From positions 1-10,239 of the forward strand of contig CAMBYR010000056.1 in the NCBI GenBank assembly GCA_945872375.1: DNA of 10,239 bases, in the 5' to 3' direction. A program made the position numbers and the translations under genes. Within the stretch, counting starts at the first letter, position 1; each line of letters starts with the position of its first letter. This document shows, one piece after another, positions 1-7,600 of this stretch. This DNA comes from an uncultured Blautia sp. GTDB lineage: Bacteria; Bacillota; Clostridia; Lachnospirales; Lachnospiraceae. The notes under the pieces were generated by a model. It was not told where the DNA came from. It searched no databases and saw nothing but the letters and a program-made list of their open reading frames with translations.

Positions 1-134
1 TCTCCTTCGCGTCCAAGCCGTTTTCCCCATTCATTCGTGGAATCTGTTTCCTTTGCAAAATGGACGGTTTTACCCGCCCATTTTGTATGTATCGCTTCTG
101 TAATTGTCTGTTGATCAAAACCATTCTCTATCAT
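1..134 (-). CDS. birA: Biotin--[acetyl-CoA-carboxylase] ligase, N-terminal part (cut by window edge)
   Basis: The first 44 codons of a gene that continues past base 1. The enzyme would activate biotin with ATP to biotinyl-5'-AMP and transfer it to a lysine of biotin carboxyl carrier proteins in the cytoplasm. The visible protein starts MIENGFDQQT and contains TVHFAKETDSTNEWGKRLG (residues 23-41), which matches the first catalytic motif of the BirA/LplA-like ligase fold (a beta strand, then DSTN, then a helix). The GRGR biotin-binding loop lies beyond the window. The ATG (134-132) overlaps the argF stop in an ATGA junction and has only a weak ribosome site, so translational coupling to argF is likely. 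Upstream the frame meets a stop at 174-176 with no other start codon between, so an in-frame N-terminal HTH is excluded. It is therefore probably a mono-functional ligase without repressor domain. The family call rests on a short segment. Confidence 0.72.
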   Translation of the reverse strand, partial: MIENGFDQQTITEAIHTKWAGKTVHFAKETDSTNEWGKRLGREG

Positions 135-1135
135 AATGTTTCCGGCACTCCAAGTGTTGCTGCCATCACTGCTTTAATGGTATGCATTCTGTTTTCCGCT
201 TCGTCAAATACCAGCGACTGTGCAGATTCAAATACCTCATCTGTCACTTCCATATCCGTAAGTCCGAAACGGTCTCCCATTTCCTTGCCGATGGTGGTCT
301 TCAGGTCGTGGAATGCAGGCAGGCAATGCAGGAAGATGGCCTGTTCTCCGGCATTTTCCATGATCGCTTTTGTAACCTTATACGGGGTCAGATCATGAAT
401 ACGTTCTTCCCATACTTCGTCCGGCTCTCCCATGGAAACCCAAACATCCGTATAAATAACATCGGCACCCTTCGTACCGGCCATTGCATCCTCTGTAAGC
501 GTAATGCTTCCGCCCGAGGCCTTTGCCCATTCCTCACACTGCGCCACAAGAGCCTTGTCCGGGAAATATTTTTCTGTGGTGCATGCCACAAAATCCATTC
601 CCAGCTTGGAGCAGGCAACCATCAGAGAATTACCCATATTGTAGCGGGCATCTCCCATATACACCAGTTTGATCCCTTCCAGTTTGCCGAAATGCTCACG
701 GATCGTCAGCATATCTGCCAGCATCTGTGTGGGATGATATTCATTGGTCAGACCATTCCATACCGGAACCCCTGCATGCTTTGCAAGCTCCTCCACAATT
801 TCCTGACCGAATCCACGATACTCAATACCGTCATACATTCTTCCAAGAACTCTTGCTGTATCTGCGATGCTTTCTTTTTTGCCGATCTGGGAGCCTTTCG
901 GATCCAGATAAGTGCTTCCCATACCCAGATCATGGGCAGCCACTTCAAATGCACAGCGTGTTCTGGTGCTTGTTTTTTCAAAAATCAGGGCAACGTTTTT
1001 TCCCTTCAGATACTCGTGAAGCTCTCCGGCTTTTTTCTTTTCCTTCAAAGCAGCAGCAAGATCCAGAAAATACACGATTTCTTCTTTTGTAAAATCCTTC
1101 AGTGTCAGAAAATTCCGTCCTTTTAAATTTATCAT
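131..1135 (-). CDS. argF: Ornithine carbamoyltransferase
   Basis: Makes citrulline and phosphate from carbamoyl phosphate and L-ornithine in arginine biosynthesis (cytoplasmic, usually a trimer). At 334 aa it has the usual family length and all signature motifs: STRTR at 56-60 (carbamoyl-phosphate binding), RVLGRMYDGIEYRG at 95-108, HPTQ at 134-137, DVWVSMGE at 230-237 (the SMG ornithine loop that separates it from aspartate carbamoyltransferase) and HCLP at 270-273 (catalytic Cys271). The sequence resembles the longer E. coli ArgI/ArcB type, so a catabolic role (arcB, arginine deiminase pathway) cannot be excluded from sequence alone; no arcA or arcC is visible, which makes me favour argF. 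The ATG is preceded by AGGAGG at 1146-1141, five bases away. A 154-base gap with inverted repeats separates it from the SPFH gene, so it may have its own control. Its TGA overlaps the ATG of birA. Confidence 0.95.
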   Translation of the reverse strand: MINLKGRNFLTLKDFTKEEIVYFLDLAAALKEKKKAGELHEYLKGKNVALIFEKTSTRTRCAFEVAAHDLGMGSTYLDPKGSQIGKKESIADTARVLGRMYDGIEYRGFGQEIVEELAKHAGVPVWNGLTNEYHPTQMLADMLTIREHFGKLEGIKLVYMGDARYNMGNSLMVACSKLGMDFVACTTEKYFPDKALVAQCEEWAKASGGSITLTEDAMAGTKGADVIYTDVWVSMGEPDEVWEERIHDLTPYKVTKAIMENAGEQAIFLHCLPAFHDLKTTIGKEMGDRFGLTDMEVTDEVFESAQSLVFDEAENRMHTIKAVMAATLGVPETL

Positions 1136-1289
1136 AATATCCTCCTCGTAAACCGGGATCCGTCCGCCCTCTCCTGCTGAAAAGACCGGGCATCTGCCGG
1201 AATGTTGTCGTTATTCTGCGTTACTGTCTCGGGATTTCCATGCATAAATACATGGAAACACCTCGCGGGATATTGCCTGTGAACAGTAA
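1136..1289 (-). promoter_or_regulatory. Leader region of argF with inverted repeats
   Basis: This is the longest gap between genes here (154 bases). It holds a perfect 8-bp inverted repeat TTTCCATG/CATGGAAA (1235-1242 and 1251-1258, 8-base loop), enclosed by a second 7-bp repeat TTACTGT/ACAGTAA (1221-1227 and 1283-1289) that starts right after the SPFH stop codon. Neither is followed by a T-run on the minus strand, so they are not normal terminators. Nearer argF, minus-strand bases 1200-1186 can form a small bulged hairpin followed by TCTTTT (about 1185-1180), a weak terminator-like or attenuator-like element. I see no convincing -35/-10 pair. An operator or RNA switch controlling argF is possible but unproven. 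Confidence 0.4.
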
Positions 1290-2231
1290 CTATTCTGCTT
1301 CTTTTGCGGAATCTTTTTCCACGATTCCTTTCAGGGATGCGGCAAGTCCGGCAATTCCCTGAATCTCTGACGGGATAATGATCTTTGTCGCTTTTCCGTC
1401 TGCTGCCTTTACAAATGCCTCCAGGCTCTTCAGTGTCAGAACCGCTTCATCAGCACCTGCTTCCTTGATCATACGAAGACCCTCTGCGGTAGCCTGCTGT
1501 ACCTTAAGAACCGCTTCTGCCTGGCCCTCTGCCTCTTTGATCATGCGCTCTTTCTGTGCTTCTGCGCGAAGGATCGCTGCCTGTTTTTCAGCCTCTGCGT
1601 CGAGAATTGCAGACTGCTTCTGGCCTTCTGCCACCAGAATGGTCGAACGTTTTTCACCCTCTGCCTTCAGAATCGCTTCACGGCGTTCACGCTCTGCCTT
1701 CATCTGTTTTTCCATGGCATCCTGAATGGCTGCCGGCGGAATGATATTCTTCAGCTCTACACGATTTACCTTGATGCCCCACGGATCGGTGGCAACATCC
1801 AGGGAAGAACGCATTTTCGTATTGATGACCTCACGGGAAGTCAGGGTTTCATCCAGTTCCATATCACCAATGATGTTTCGAAGTGTGGTCGCAGAAAGAT
1901 TTTCGATCGCCATGATCGGGTTTTCCACGCCGTATGCATAAAGCTTTGGATCTGTGATCTGGAAAAATACAACGGTATCGATCTGCATGGTTACGTTATC
2001 TTTTGTAATAACCGGCTGCGGCGGGAAATCTACTACCTGTTCCTTCAGGTTTACCTTTCTTGCCACACGCTCAATAAACGGCAGCTTAAAATGAATACCT
2101 GTGTTCCAGGTTGCTCTGTATGCACCAAGGCGTTCCAGAACCACTGCATATGCCTGCGGAACAACCTTTACGCAGGATGTCAGCACAAAAAGCACCAGTA
2201 TCACAAACAAAACAAAAAATAAAAATCCCAT
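1290..2231 (-). CDS. qmcA: SPFH/band 7 (QmcA-like) membrane protein
   Basis: A 313-aa stomatin/prohibitin-family protein. Such proteins form large membrane-bound oligomers that organise microdomains and influence membrane proteases. Residues 1-20 are one hydrophobic membrane segment. Residues 21 to about 178 are the band 7 domain with family hallmarks VPQ at 24-26, ERLG at 33-36, DPWGIKV at 149-155 and the IIPP turn at 163-166. Residues 180-260 are a charged Ala/Glu-rich coiled coil with five 11-residue repeats (186-240), and 280-310 a hydrophobic C-terminal tail. Length and layout match E. coli QmcA (about 305 aa). The ATG is preceded by AGGAGG at 2245-2240, eight bases away. It lies 25 bases after the NfeD gene, the usual partner of this subfamily, so the two probably act together at the membrane. 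The exact cellular role is not shown by the sequence. Confidence 0.9.
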   Translation of the reverse strand: MGFLFFVLFVILVLFVLTSCVKVVPQAYAVVLERLGAYRATWNTGIHFKLPFIERVARKVNLKEQVVDFPPQPVITKDNVTMQIDTVVFFQITDPKLYAYGVENPIMAIENLSATTLRNIIGDMELDETLTSREVINTKMRSSLDVATDPWGIKVNRVELKNIIPPAAIQDAMEKQMKAERERREAILKAEGEKRSTILVAEGQKQSAILDAEAEKQAAILRAEAQKERMIKEAEGQAEAVLKVQQATAEGLRMIKEAGADEAVLTLKSLEAFVKAADGKATKIIIPSEIQGIAGLAASLKGIVEKDSAKEAE

Positions 2232-2256
2232 AGCAAAACCCTCCTTTTTTGCGTTT

Positions 2257-2688
2257 TTAATTTACTTTTTCTACAATCAGTTTTACACCCTGGATCGCTT
2301 TGATCACGACGACGGAATCCTTCGGAATTTTATCACCTTCCCGGGAAGCACGCGCCATCCATTCCACGTCACTGATCCGGACCTGTCCCGTCTGCGCCAG
2401 GTTGTCGATATCCTGAATCACAACCGCCTTTTTTCCGATCAGGCTGTTAACATTCGTTTCAGAAACACCTTTGTTCATAAATTTCATTGCAGCAGGTCTT
2501 GTAAAAATCAGGAGTATCAGTGACACTCCCAGAAAAAGTCCCCACTGAAGCGTGACCCCTGCCCCAAAATAGGAGGCAACAGCAGCCACAAGTGCACCGC
2601 CTGCAAACCAGATGGTGGTCAGCCCTGCTGTAACCGCTTCCGCTATCAAAAGCACAGCCAGCGCTGCAAGCCAGATGAACGGTTCCAT
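2257..2688 (-). CDS. nfeD: Short NfeD-family membrane protein
   Basis: A 143-aa integral membrane protein. Three hydrophobic segments (about residues 3-22, 25-45 and 46-64) are followed by a soluble C-terminal OB-fold domain (about 83-143), with the NfeD pattern of GKKAVV at 85-90, SDVEWMARA at 106-114 and a closing VVVIKAIQGVKLIV stretch at 126-139. The N-terminal ClpP-like serine protease domain of the long NfeD class is absent, so this is the short form, which has no catalytic residues of its own. Short NfeD genes are typically found beside SPFH genes, and here it is 25 bases upstream of the QmcA-like gene. It probably binds or stabilises that SPFH complex. The ATG is preceded by AGGGGG at 2700-2695. 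It starts 21 bases after the methyltransferase stop, consistent with one transcript. Confidence 0.88.
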   Translation of the reverse strand: MEPFIWLAALAVLLIAEAVTAGLTTIWFAGGALVAAVASYFGAGVTLQWGLFLGVSLILLIFTRPAAMKFMNKGVSETNVNSLIGKKAVVIQDIDNLAQTGQVRISDVEWMARASREGDKIPKDSVVVIKAIQGVKLIVEKVN

Positions 2689-2709
2689 AAAATTCCCCCT
2701 TTCGGTTTA

Positions 2710-3483
2710 TCAGCGGCGCTGCCGCGACGCCTCATACATCAGAATGCCTGCTGCCATAGCCGCATTCAGAGACTCCACCTTTCCGCACATGGGAATCCGG
2801 ATCAGACAATCACAGGCGTCTGCCGCCTGATCCGTCAGACCATTCCCTTCATTTCCGATAAGAAAAGCCGTTCCGCCGCGGTAATCCTCCCCGTCATAGC
2901 TGCGCTCGCCTTTCAGATGTGCCGCAAAAGTACGAACCTTTTCCGCCCGGAATCTTTCTTTTAATGACATCACATCTTCCACATACACAAAAGGCATTCT
3001 GTATATGGATCCCATGGTAGAACGAATCACCTTCGGATTTGTAATATCCACACTGGTCTTTGTGAGGATCACTCCGTCCGCCCCGGCTCCTTCTCCTGTC
3101 CGGATAATGGTACCGGCATTTCCGGGATCCTGCAGATCCTCCAGCACGATCAGAAGCGGCGCTTCTTTTTGAAACAGATCCTCCGGATGATATACCGGTG
3201 TTTTCAGCACTGTCAGAATCCCCTGCGGTGTCTGCGTATCACTCATCTGACGGAAAACCGCATCCGAAACGATTTCATGGGGAAGCTTTTCCGCCTCTTC
3301 CAGCAGTTCTCTGTCTTCCGACAAACTTTCCGATATATACACCTTATGAATCCAGTCGCGGGGCGCCTCCCCGAACATTTTTCGTCCTTCAGCGACAAAA
3401 AGCCCCTGTTTTCTGCGGGCTTTTGCCTTCTGATTTAACTGTATGATGTTCTTTACCTGTTCGTTATTTAAACTGGTAATCAT
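2710..3483 (-). CDS. SpoU/TrmH-family RNA 2'-O-ribose methyltransferase
   Basis: Predicted to transfer a methyl group from S-adenosylmethionine to a ribose 2'-OH, most likely in 23S rRNA. At 257 aa it has the expected two parts: an N-terminal substrate-binding domain (about residues 1-95) and a SPOUT catalytic domain with a trefoil knot (about 108-257). The three SpoU motifs are intact: LQDPGNAGTIIRTGEGAG at 117-134 (Asn122, Arg128), FLIGNEGNGL at 207-216 (Glu212) and IPMCGKVESLNAAMAAG at 230-246 (Asn240). It resembles the RlmB/YsgA group; the target nucleotide cannot be read from sequence, so I give no symbol. The ATG has GAGG at 3494-3491, seven bases upstream. It follows pfkA by 94 bases containing two hairpins and precedes nfeD by 21 bases. 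Confidence 0.9.
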   Translation of the reverse strand: MITSLNNEQVKNIIQLNQKAKARRKQGLFVAEGRKMFGEAPRDWIHKVYISESLSEDRELLEEAEKLPHEIVSDAVFRQMSDTQTPQGILTVLKTPVYHPEDLFQKEAPLLIVLEDLQDPGNAGTIIRTGEGAGADGVILTKTSVDITNPKVIRSTMGSIYRMPFVYVEDVMSLKERFRAEKVRTFAAHLKGERSYDGEDYRGGTAFLIGNEGNGLTDQAADACDCLIRIPMCGKVESLNAAMAAGILMYEASRQRR

Positions 3484-3505
3484 ATATTTTCCTCATATAG
3501 ACAAT

Positions 3506-3539
3506 TTCTCCGGAGCCGTACAGAACGGAATCCGGAGAA
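3506..3539 (-). repeat. Inverted repeat (hairpin) upstream of the methyltransferase gene
   Basis: Arms TTCTCCGGA (3506-3514) and TCCGGAGAA (3531-3539) match perfectly over 9 bp. Inside, CCGT (3516-3519) can pair with ACGG (3525-3528) around a 5-base loop, giving one long bulged stem. The minus strand continues AAATTGTC, with no T-run, so it is not a standard intrinsic terminator. It sits just before the methyltransferase ribosome site and could be an RNA stability, processing or attenuation element. Confidence 0.6.
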
Positions 3540-3551
3540 TCAGTCCCTATA

Positions 3552-3570
3552 CCGGAATCAAAAATTCCGG
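3552..3570 (-). repeat. Inverted repeat (hairpin) after pfkA
   Basis: Perfect 7-bp arms CCGGAAT (3552-3558) and ATTCCGG (3564-3570) around a 5-base loop, seven bases beyond the pfkA stop codon. On the transcribed strand it is followed by TATAGGGACTG, not a T-run, so termination is unlikely. Its TCCGGA core is shared with the neighbouring hairpin at 3506-3539, so the two could form alternative pairings. Confidence 0.6.
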
Positions 3571-3577
3571 ATGTGTT

Positions 3578-4567
3578 TTATTTTGAATAATTATGAGAAA
3601 GTGACTGGCAAACCTCCCACATATAGGAATCTACGTTTTTATTCATTGCCAGTGCTTCATTAATATCAAAATCAACAAAATCACCGTGACGATATCCAAC
3701 AACACGGCAGGATTTACCCTGTACCAGAAGATCTACTGCAAGGGCACCCATCATGGAAGCGTATACCCTGTCTTTACAGGTCGGATTTCCGCCGCGCTGC
3801 ATGTGTCCGAGGATCGTCGCACGTGTTTCAATACCGGTAGCAGCCTCGATACGTTTTGCCATTGCCTCAGAATGACCGATACCTTCTGCATTGATAATGA
3901 TATGATGCTTTTTGCCTTTTTTACGGCTTTCGATAATATTGTTGATCAGTTTCTGTTCATCATAATCATAGTTTTCCGGAATCAGAACATCCTCCGCACC
4001 ATTTGCAATGCCGCACCACAGAGCCAGATATCCGGCGCCGCGTCCCATTACCTCAATGATGCTGCAGCGTTCATGAGATGTAGAGGTATCACGGACTTTA
4101 TCGATTGCTTCCATAGCAGTATTTACTGCTGTATCGAAACCAATCGTATATTCGGTACATGCGATATCCAGGTCGATGGTTCCCGGCAGTCCGATGGTGT
4201 TTATGCCAAGGTTTGCCAGCTTCTGTGCTCCGGCAAAGGAACCGTCTCCACCGATCACAACCAGTCCGTCAATGCCATGCTTTCTACAGATATCAGCGCC
4301 TCTCTGCTGTCCTTCCGGTGTACGGAATTCGGCACATCTTGCGGTATAAAGAATGGTACCGCCGCGCTCGATCGTATCTGACACATCTTTGGCAGTCATA
4401 TCAATGATTTCTTCATTTAATAATCCATTATAACCCTTTAAAATGCCCTTTACCTTCAGGCCGCAGCTCAGTCCGCGTCTTACAACTGCACGAATTGCAG
4501 CATTCATTCCCGGTGCATCGCCGCCGCTGGTAAGAACACCTATGGTCTTAATTTTATTTTCTGCCAT
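3578..4567 (-). CDS. pfkA: ATP-dependent 6-phosphofructokinase
   Basis: Phosphorylates fructose 6-phosphate to fructose 1,6-bisphosphate in glycolysis (cytoplasmic, normally a tetramer). With this start it has 329 aa, typical for bacterial PfkA. Seen: GVLTSGGDAPGMNAAIR at 10-26, GGDGS at 106-110, PGTID at 128-132 with catalytic base Asp132, TIGFDTA at 141-147, MGR at 174-176, AEG at 227-229 and GHMQRGG at 254-260. Gly in GGDGS and in PGTID indicates ATP rather than pyrophosphate as donor. Oddity: the usual TIDND is TIDLD (Leu133), followed by ACTEY where AGTDY is common. I chose the ATG at 4567-4565 because GGAGGAG (4580-4574) lies six bases before it and homology begins at residue 5; an in-frame ATG at 4621 would add 18 unconserved residues. 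A candidate promoter and leader hairpin lie upstream, so it may be expressed apart from dnaE. Confidence 0.96.
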   Translation of the reverse strand: MAENKIKTIGVLTSGGDAPGMNAAIRAVVRRGLSCGLKVKGILKGYNGLLNEEIIDMTAKDVSDTIERGGTILYTARCAEFRTPEGQQRGADICRKHGIDGLVVIGGDGSFAGAQKLANLGINTIGLPGTIDLDIACTEYTIGFDTAVNTAMEAIDKVRDTSTSHERCSIIEVMGRGAGYLALWCGIANGAEDVLIPENYDYDEQKLINNIIESRKKGKKHHIIINAEGIGHSEAMAKRIEAATGIETRATILGHMQRGGNPTCKDRVYASMMGALAVDLLVQGKSCRVVGYRHGDFVDFDINEALAMNKNVDSYMWEVCQSLSHNYSK

Positions 4568-4573
4568 AATAAT

Positions 4574-4580
4574 CTCCTCC
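4574..4580 (-). promoter_or_regulatory. pfkA ribosome binding site
   Basis: GGAGGAG on the minus strand, six bases before the ATG at 4567. This near-perfect site decides between that start and the in-frame ATG at 4621, which has no good purine-rich site in front of it. Confidence 0.8.
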
Positions 4581-4595
4581 ATCTTCTGATTCTGT

Positions 4596-4627
4596 CCGGC
4601 AATGGTTCTGGTCTTTTCCACTGCCGA
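4596..4627 (-). promoter_or_regulatory. Stem-loop in the pfkA leader
   Basis: The minus-strand transcript can form a 10-bp stem, TCGGCAGTGG (4627-4618) with CCATTGCCGG (4605-4596), including two G-U pairs, around a 12-base loop. It lies between the candidate pfkA promoter and the ribosome site and has no T-run after it. A role in mRNA stability or translation control is inference. Confidence 0.45.
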
Positions 4628-4650
4628 TGGCTACACATATTCGGATATAG

Positions 4651-4677
4651 TTTATAGCATTTTTAAAAGTTTTTCAA
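4651..4677 (-). promoter_or_regulatory. Candidate pfkA promoter overlapping the dnaE 3' end
   Basis: Minus strand TTGAAA (4677-4672), made by the Leu-Lys codons near the end of dnaE, is followed after 15 bases by TATAAA (4656-4651) with a TG one base upstream (an extended -10, TGCTATAAA). The spacer is shorter than the 17-base ideal, but the extended -10 compensates. Expected transcription start is near 4644, giving a leader of about 77 bases. Confidence 0.5.
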
Positions 4678-7600
4678 TACTCTTTCCACAACTTTAACAT
4701 TGGAATCCCCATATTTTTTCTTCAATTCTCCAAGCCAGGAATCCTCAATTTGTACACAATAACCAACAGGCAGCTTCTTCATCGCTTTTACGTCTTTCAG
4801 GTAGATTACCACGCCGTCATTTCCCGGATGCTTTTTCAGTTCCTGAAGAAGCTCCTGCTCCCCTTCGGAATAAGCTTCCAGGTTTTCAAACTGCAGCCAG
4901 AGTTCTCTCGGGATCTCGTCAAAGGAACGTACTTTTTCCAGGATCATTTTGCTTGCTTTATCATCCTCTGCGGAAACGCGTCCCTGGATAAATATCCTGG
5001 CATCCTGGCTGATCTTATCATGGTTTTTTTCATAATCACGGGGAAATACCACGACTTCCACCGTTCCCACAAGATCTTCCAGTGTCAGAAAAGCCATGAC
5101 TTTATTATTCTTTGTATATTTGATGGTTCTATCCGTGATCATTCCGCCAATAATTACCTTTTGCCCATCGGATACATGAGGATATCCCGTTTCCTCATCC
5201 TGCTGAAAATCTGTGGATTTTGCAGAAATCGTCTTTTCCATAATATTGCGGAACCGCTCCAGAGGATGACCGCTTAAGTAAATTCCAAGCACCTCTTTTT
5301 CGTAAGCAAGAATCGTCTCCTTGTCAAACTCTTCCATGTTCGGCATGCGGATTTCAAAGTCTTCCTTTTCTTCTTCTCCCGCAATATCAAACAGGCTTAG
5401 CTGACCTGCCATCGAATGCTTTTTATCCTGGTTGATACCGTCCACGATCTGCACAAATACCGCCATTTTCTGGCGCCTGTTTCCTTCCAGACAGTCCAGT
5501 GCTCCTGCCTTGATAAAATTCTCGATGGCACGTTTGTTTACCGTGGGCGTCATGCGTTCAATAAAATCCTTCAGCGATCGGTACTCGCCCCGGTCCTTCC
5601 GCTCCTGCACCAGCGCCTGGATCACAGGTCTTCCCACACTTTTTATGGCAGAAAGACCATATCGGATGCAGCCGTGATCCACGGAAAAACCATATTCCCC
5701 ATGGTTGATATCTGGCGGCAGGATTTTGATTCCCATCTGCCGGCACACCAGAATATATTCTGCCACCTTGCTCGGCATTTCGATGACCGACGTCATCAGC
5801 GCCGCCATAAACTCCACCGGATGATAATATTTCAGATATGCCGTCTGATAGGAGACCACCGCATACGCAGCCGCATGTGATTTGTTAAATGCATACTTGG
5901 CAAAATCCGTCATATCATCGTAAATCTTATTTGCCGTTTTTTCCGGAATCCCGCTGGCGATGCATCCCGGCACACCCTCCTCCGGATTTCCGTAAACGAA
6001 ATTCCGGCGTTCCTTTTCCATGACGGAAGCCTTCTTTTTCGACATGGCACGGCGCACCAGGTCGCTTCGTCCCAGAGTATATCCCGCAAGAGAACGAACG
6101 ATCTGCATAACCTGTTCCTGATAAACGATACATCCGTAGGTAGGATTCAGAATGGGCTCCAGCTGCGGACAGTCATAACGGATGGTGTCCGGTCTGTTTT
6201 TTCCCCTGATATACTGCGGAATAAAATCCATGGGGCCCGGACGATAAAGGGAAATTCCCGCGATCACATCCTCCAGGCTCTGAGGCTTCAGCTCCTTCAT
6301 GAAGTTTTTCATTCCGGCACTTTCCAGCTGGAACACCCCGTCTGTCCGGCCTGTTCCAAGGGAATCCAATACCTTCTTGTCATCATAGTCGATGAACTGC
6401 ATATCCAGATGCTCTCCAGTATCACGTTCGATCAGGCTAACCGCATTCTGAATGACCGTCAGGGTACGAAGTCCCAGGAAATCCATTTTCAGAAGTCCCA
6501 GCTCCTCCAGTGTGGTCATGGTAAACTGGGTGGTGATAGAGCCGTCCTGTGCCCGGGAAAGAGGAACATATTCATCCACACTTTTCTGGCTGATTACCAC
6601 GCCCGCCGCATGCATGGACGTATGCCTCGGCAGTCCCTCCAGACGCTTTGCCATATCGATCAGATAATGAACCTCGTCCTGCTCCTCATAGACCTTCCGA
6701 AGCTCCGGATTCATTTCCAGAGCCTTATCTATGGTAATATTCAGTTCCTGAGGAATCATTTTCGCAATGGTATCCACCTGCGCATAAGGCATATCCAGTA
6801 CACGGCCCACATCACGGATGACACCGCGGGCAGCCAGCGTACCAAAGGTAACGATCTGTACCACGCGGTCCTTACCATATTTCCGGACCACATAGTCGAT
6901 GACCTCCTGGCGTCTTTCGAAGCAGAAATCTACGTCAATATCCGGCATGGACACACGCTCCGGATTCAGGAAACGTTCAAACAGCAGATCATACCGGATG
7001 GGATCAAGCTGCGTAATTCCCAGGGTATATGCCACAAGACTTCCCGCCGCGCTTCCACGTCCCGGTCCTACCATGATTCCGTTTTCTCTGGCATAGTGGA
7101 TAAAATCCCATACGATCAGGAAATAATCCACATATCCCATATTTTTGATCGTGGAAAGCTCATAATTCAGACGTTCTTCCAGTTCATTTGTCACCGGATC
7201 ATACAGGCGATTCAGTCCTTCAAAGCATAATTTATTCAGATATTCCCAGGAAGTATAGCCTTCCGGCACATCAAATTTCGGCAGCTTCGTCACACCGAAT
7301 TCGATTTCCACATGACACCGCTCTGCAATTTTATGGGTATTCTCCAGTGCCTCCAGCGCATAGGGAAACAGCTCTGCCATTTCCTCGGGAGACTTTACAT
7401 AATACTGGCCGCCTTCATAGCGCATACGATCCTCATCCGACAGTTTCTTTCCCGTCTGAAGACAAAGAAGGATATCATGAGGCTTTTCATCCTCCGCATA
7501 GGTATAATGAACGTCATTGGTCGCTACAAGAGGAATACCCGTTTCCTGATGCATCCGGAGAAGCTGCTGATTGACATTCTGCTGCTCCGGGATTCCATGA

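Noticed and set aside
182..1126. Long open frame on the plus strand opposite argF
   Set aside because: It is the antisense of a gene with complete catalytic motifs and codes for a Cys/His/Phe-rich sequence with no recognisable domain. The same applies to plus-strand frames at 3686-4381, 6409-7230 and 8238-8786.
1235..1258. Intrinsic terminator after the SPFH gene
   Set aside because: The stem is good, but the transcribed strand continues TCCCGAGAC with no T-run.
1512..1676. A CRISPR-like or VNTR array with 33-base period
   Set aside because: The period comes from coding 11-residue units in frame; units have diverged at the DNA level and there are no spacers.
2172..2231. Lipoprotein signal (LTSC at residues 17-20) in the SPFH protein
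   Set aside because: The sequence satisfies a lipobox, but there is no positive charge before the hydrophobic stretch and the family uses this segment as a membrane anchor; I regard the match as chance.
3578..4567. Pyrophosphate-dependent phosphofructokinase
   Set aside because: PPi enzymes normally have Asp in GGDDS and Lys in PKTID; here both positions are Gly (GGDGS, PGTID), as in ATP enzymes.
4568..4621. An 18-residue longer start for pfkA at 4621
   Set aside because: The extra residues are unlike the family, and the strong GGAGGAG site serves the ATG at 4567 instead.
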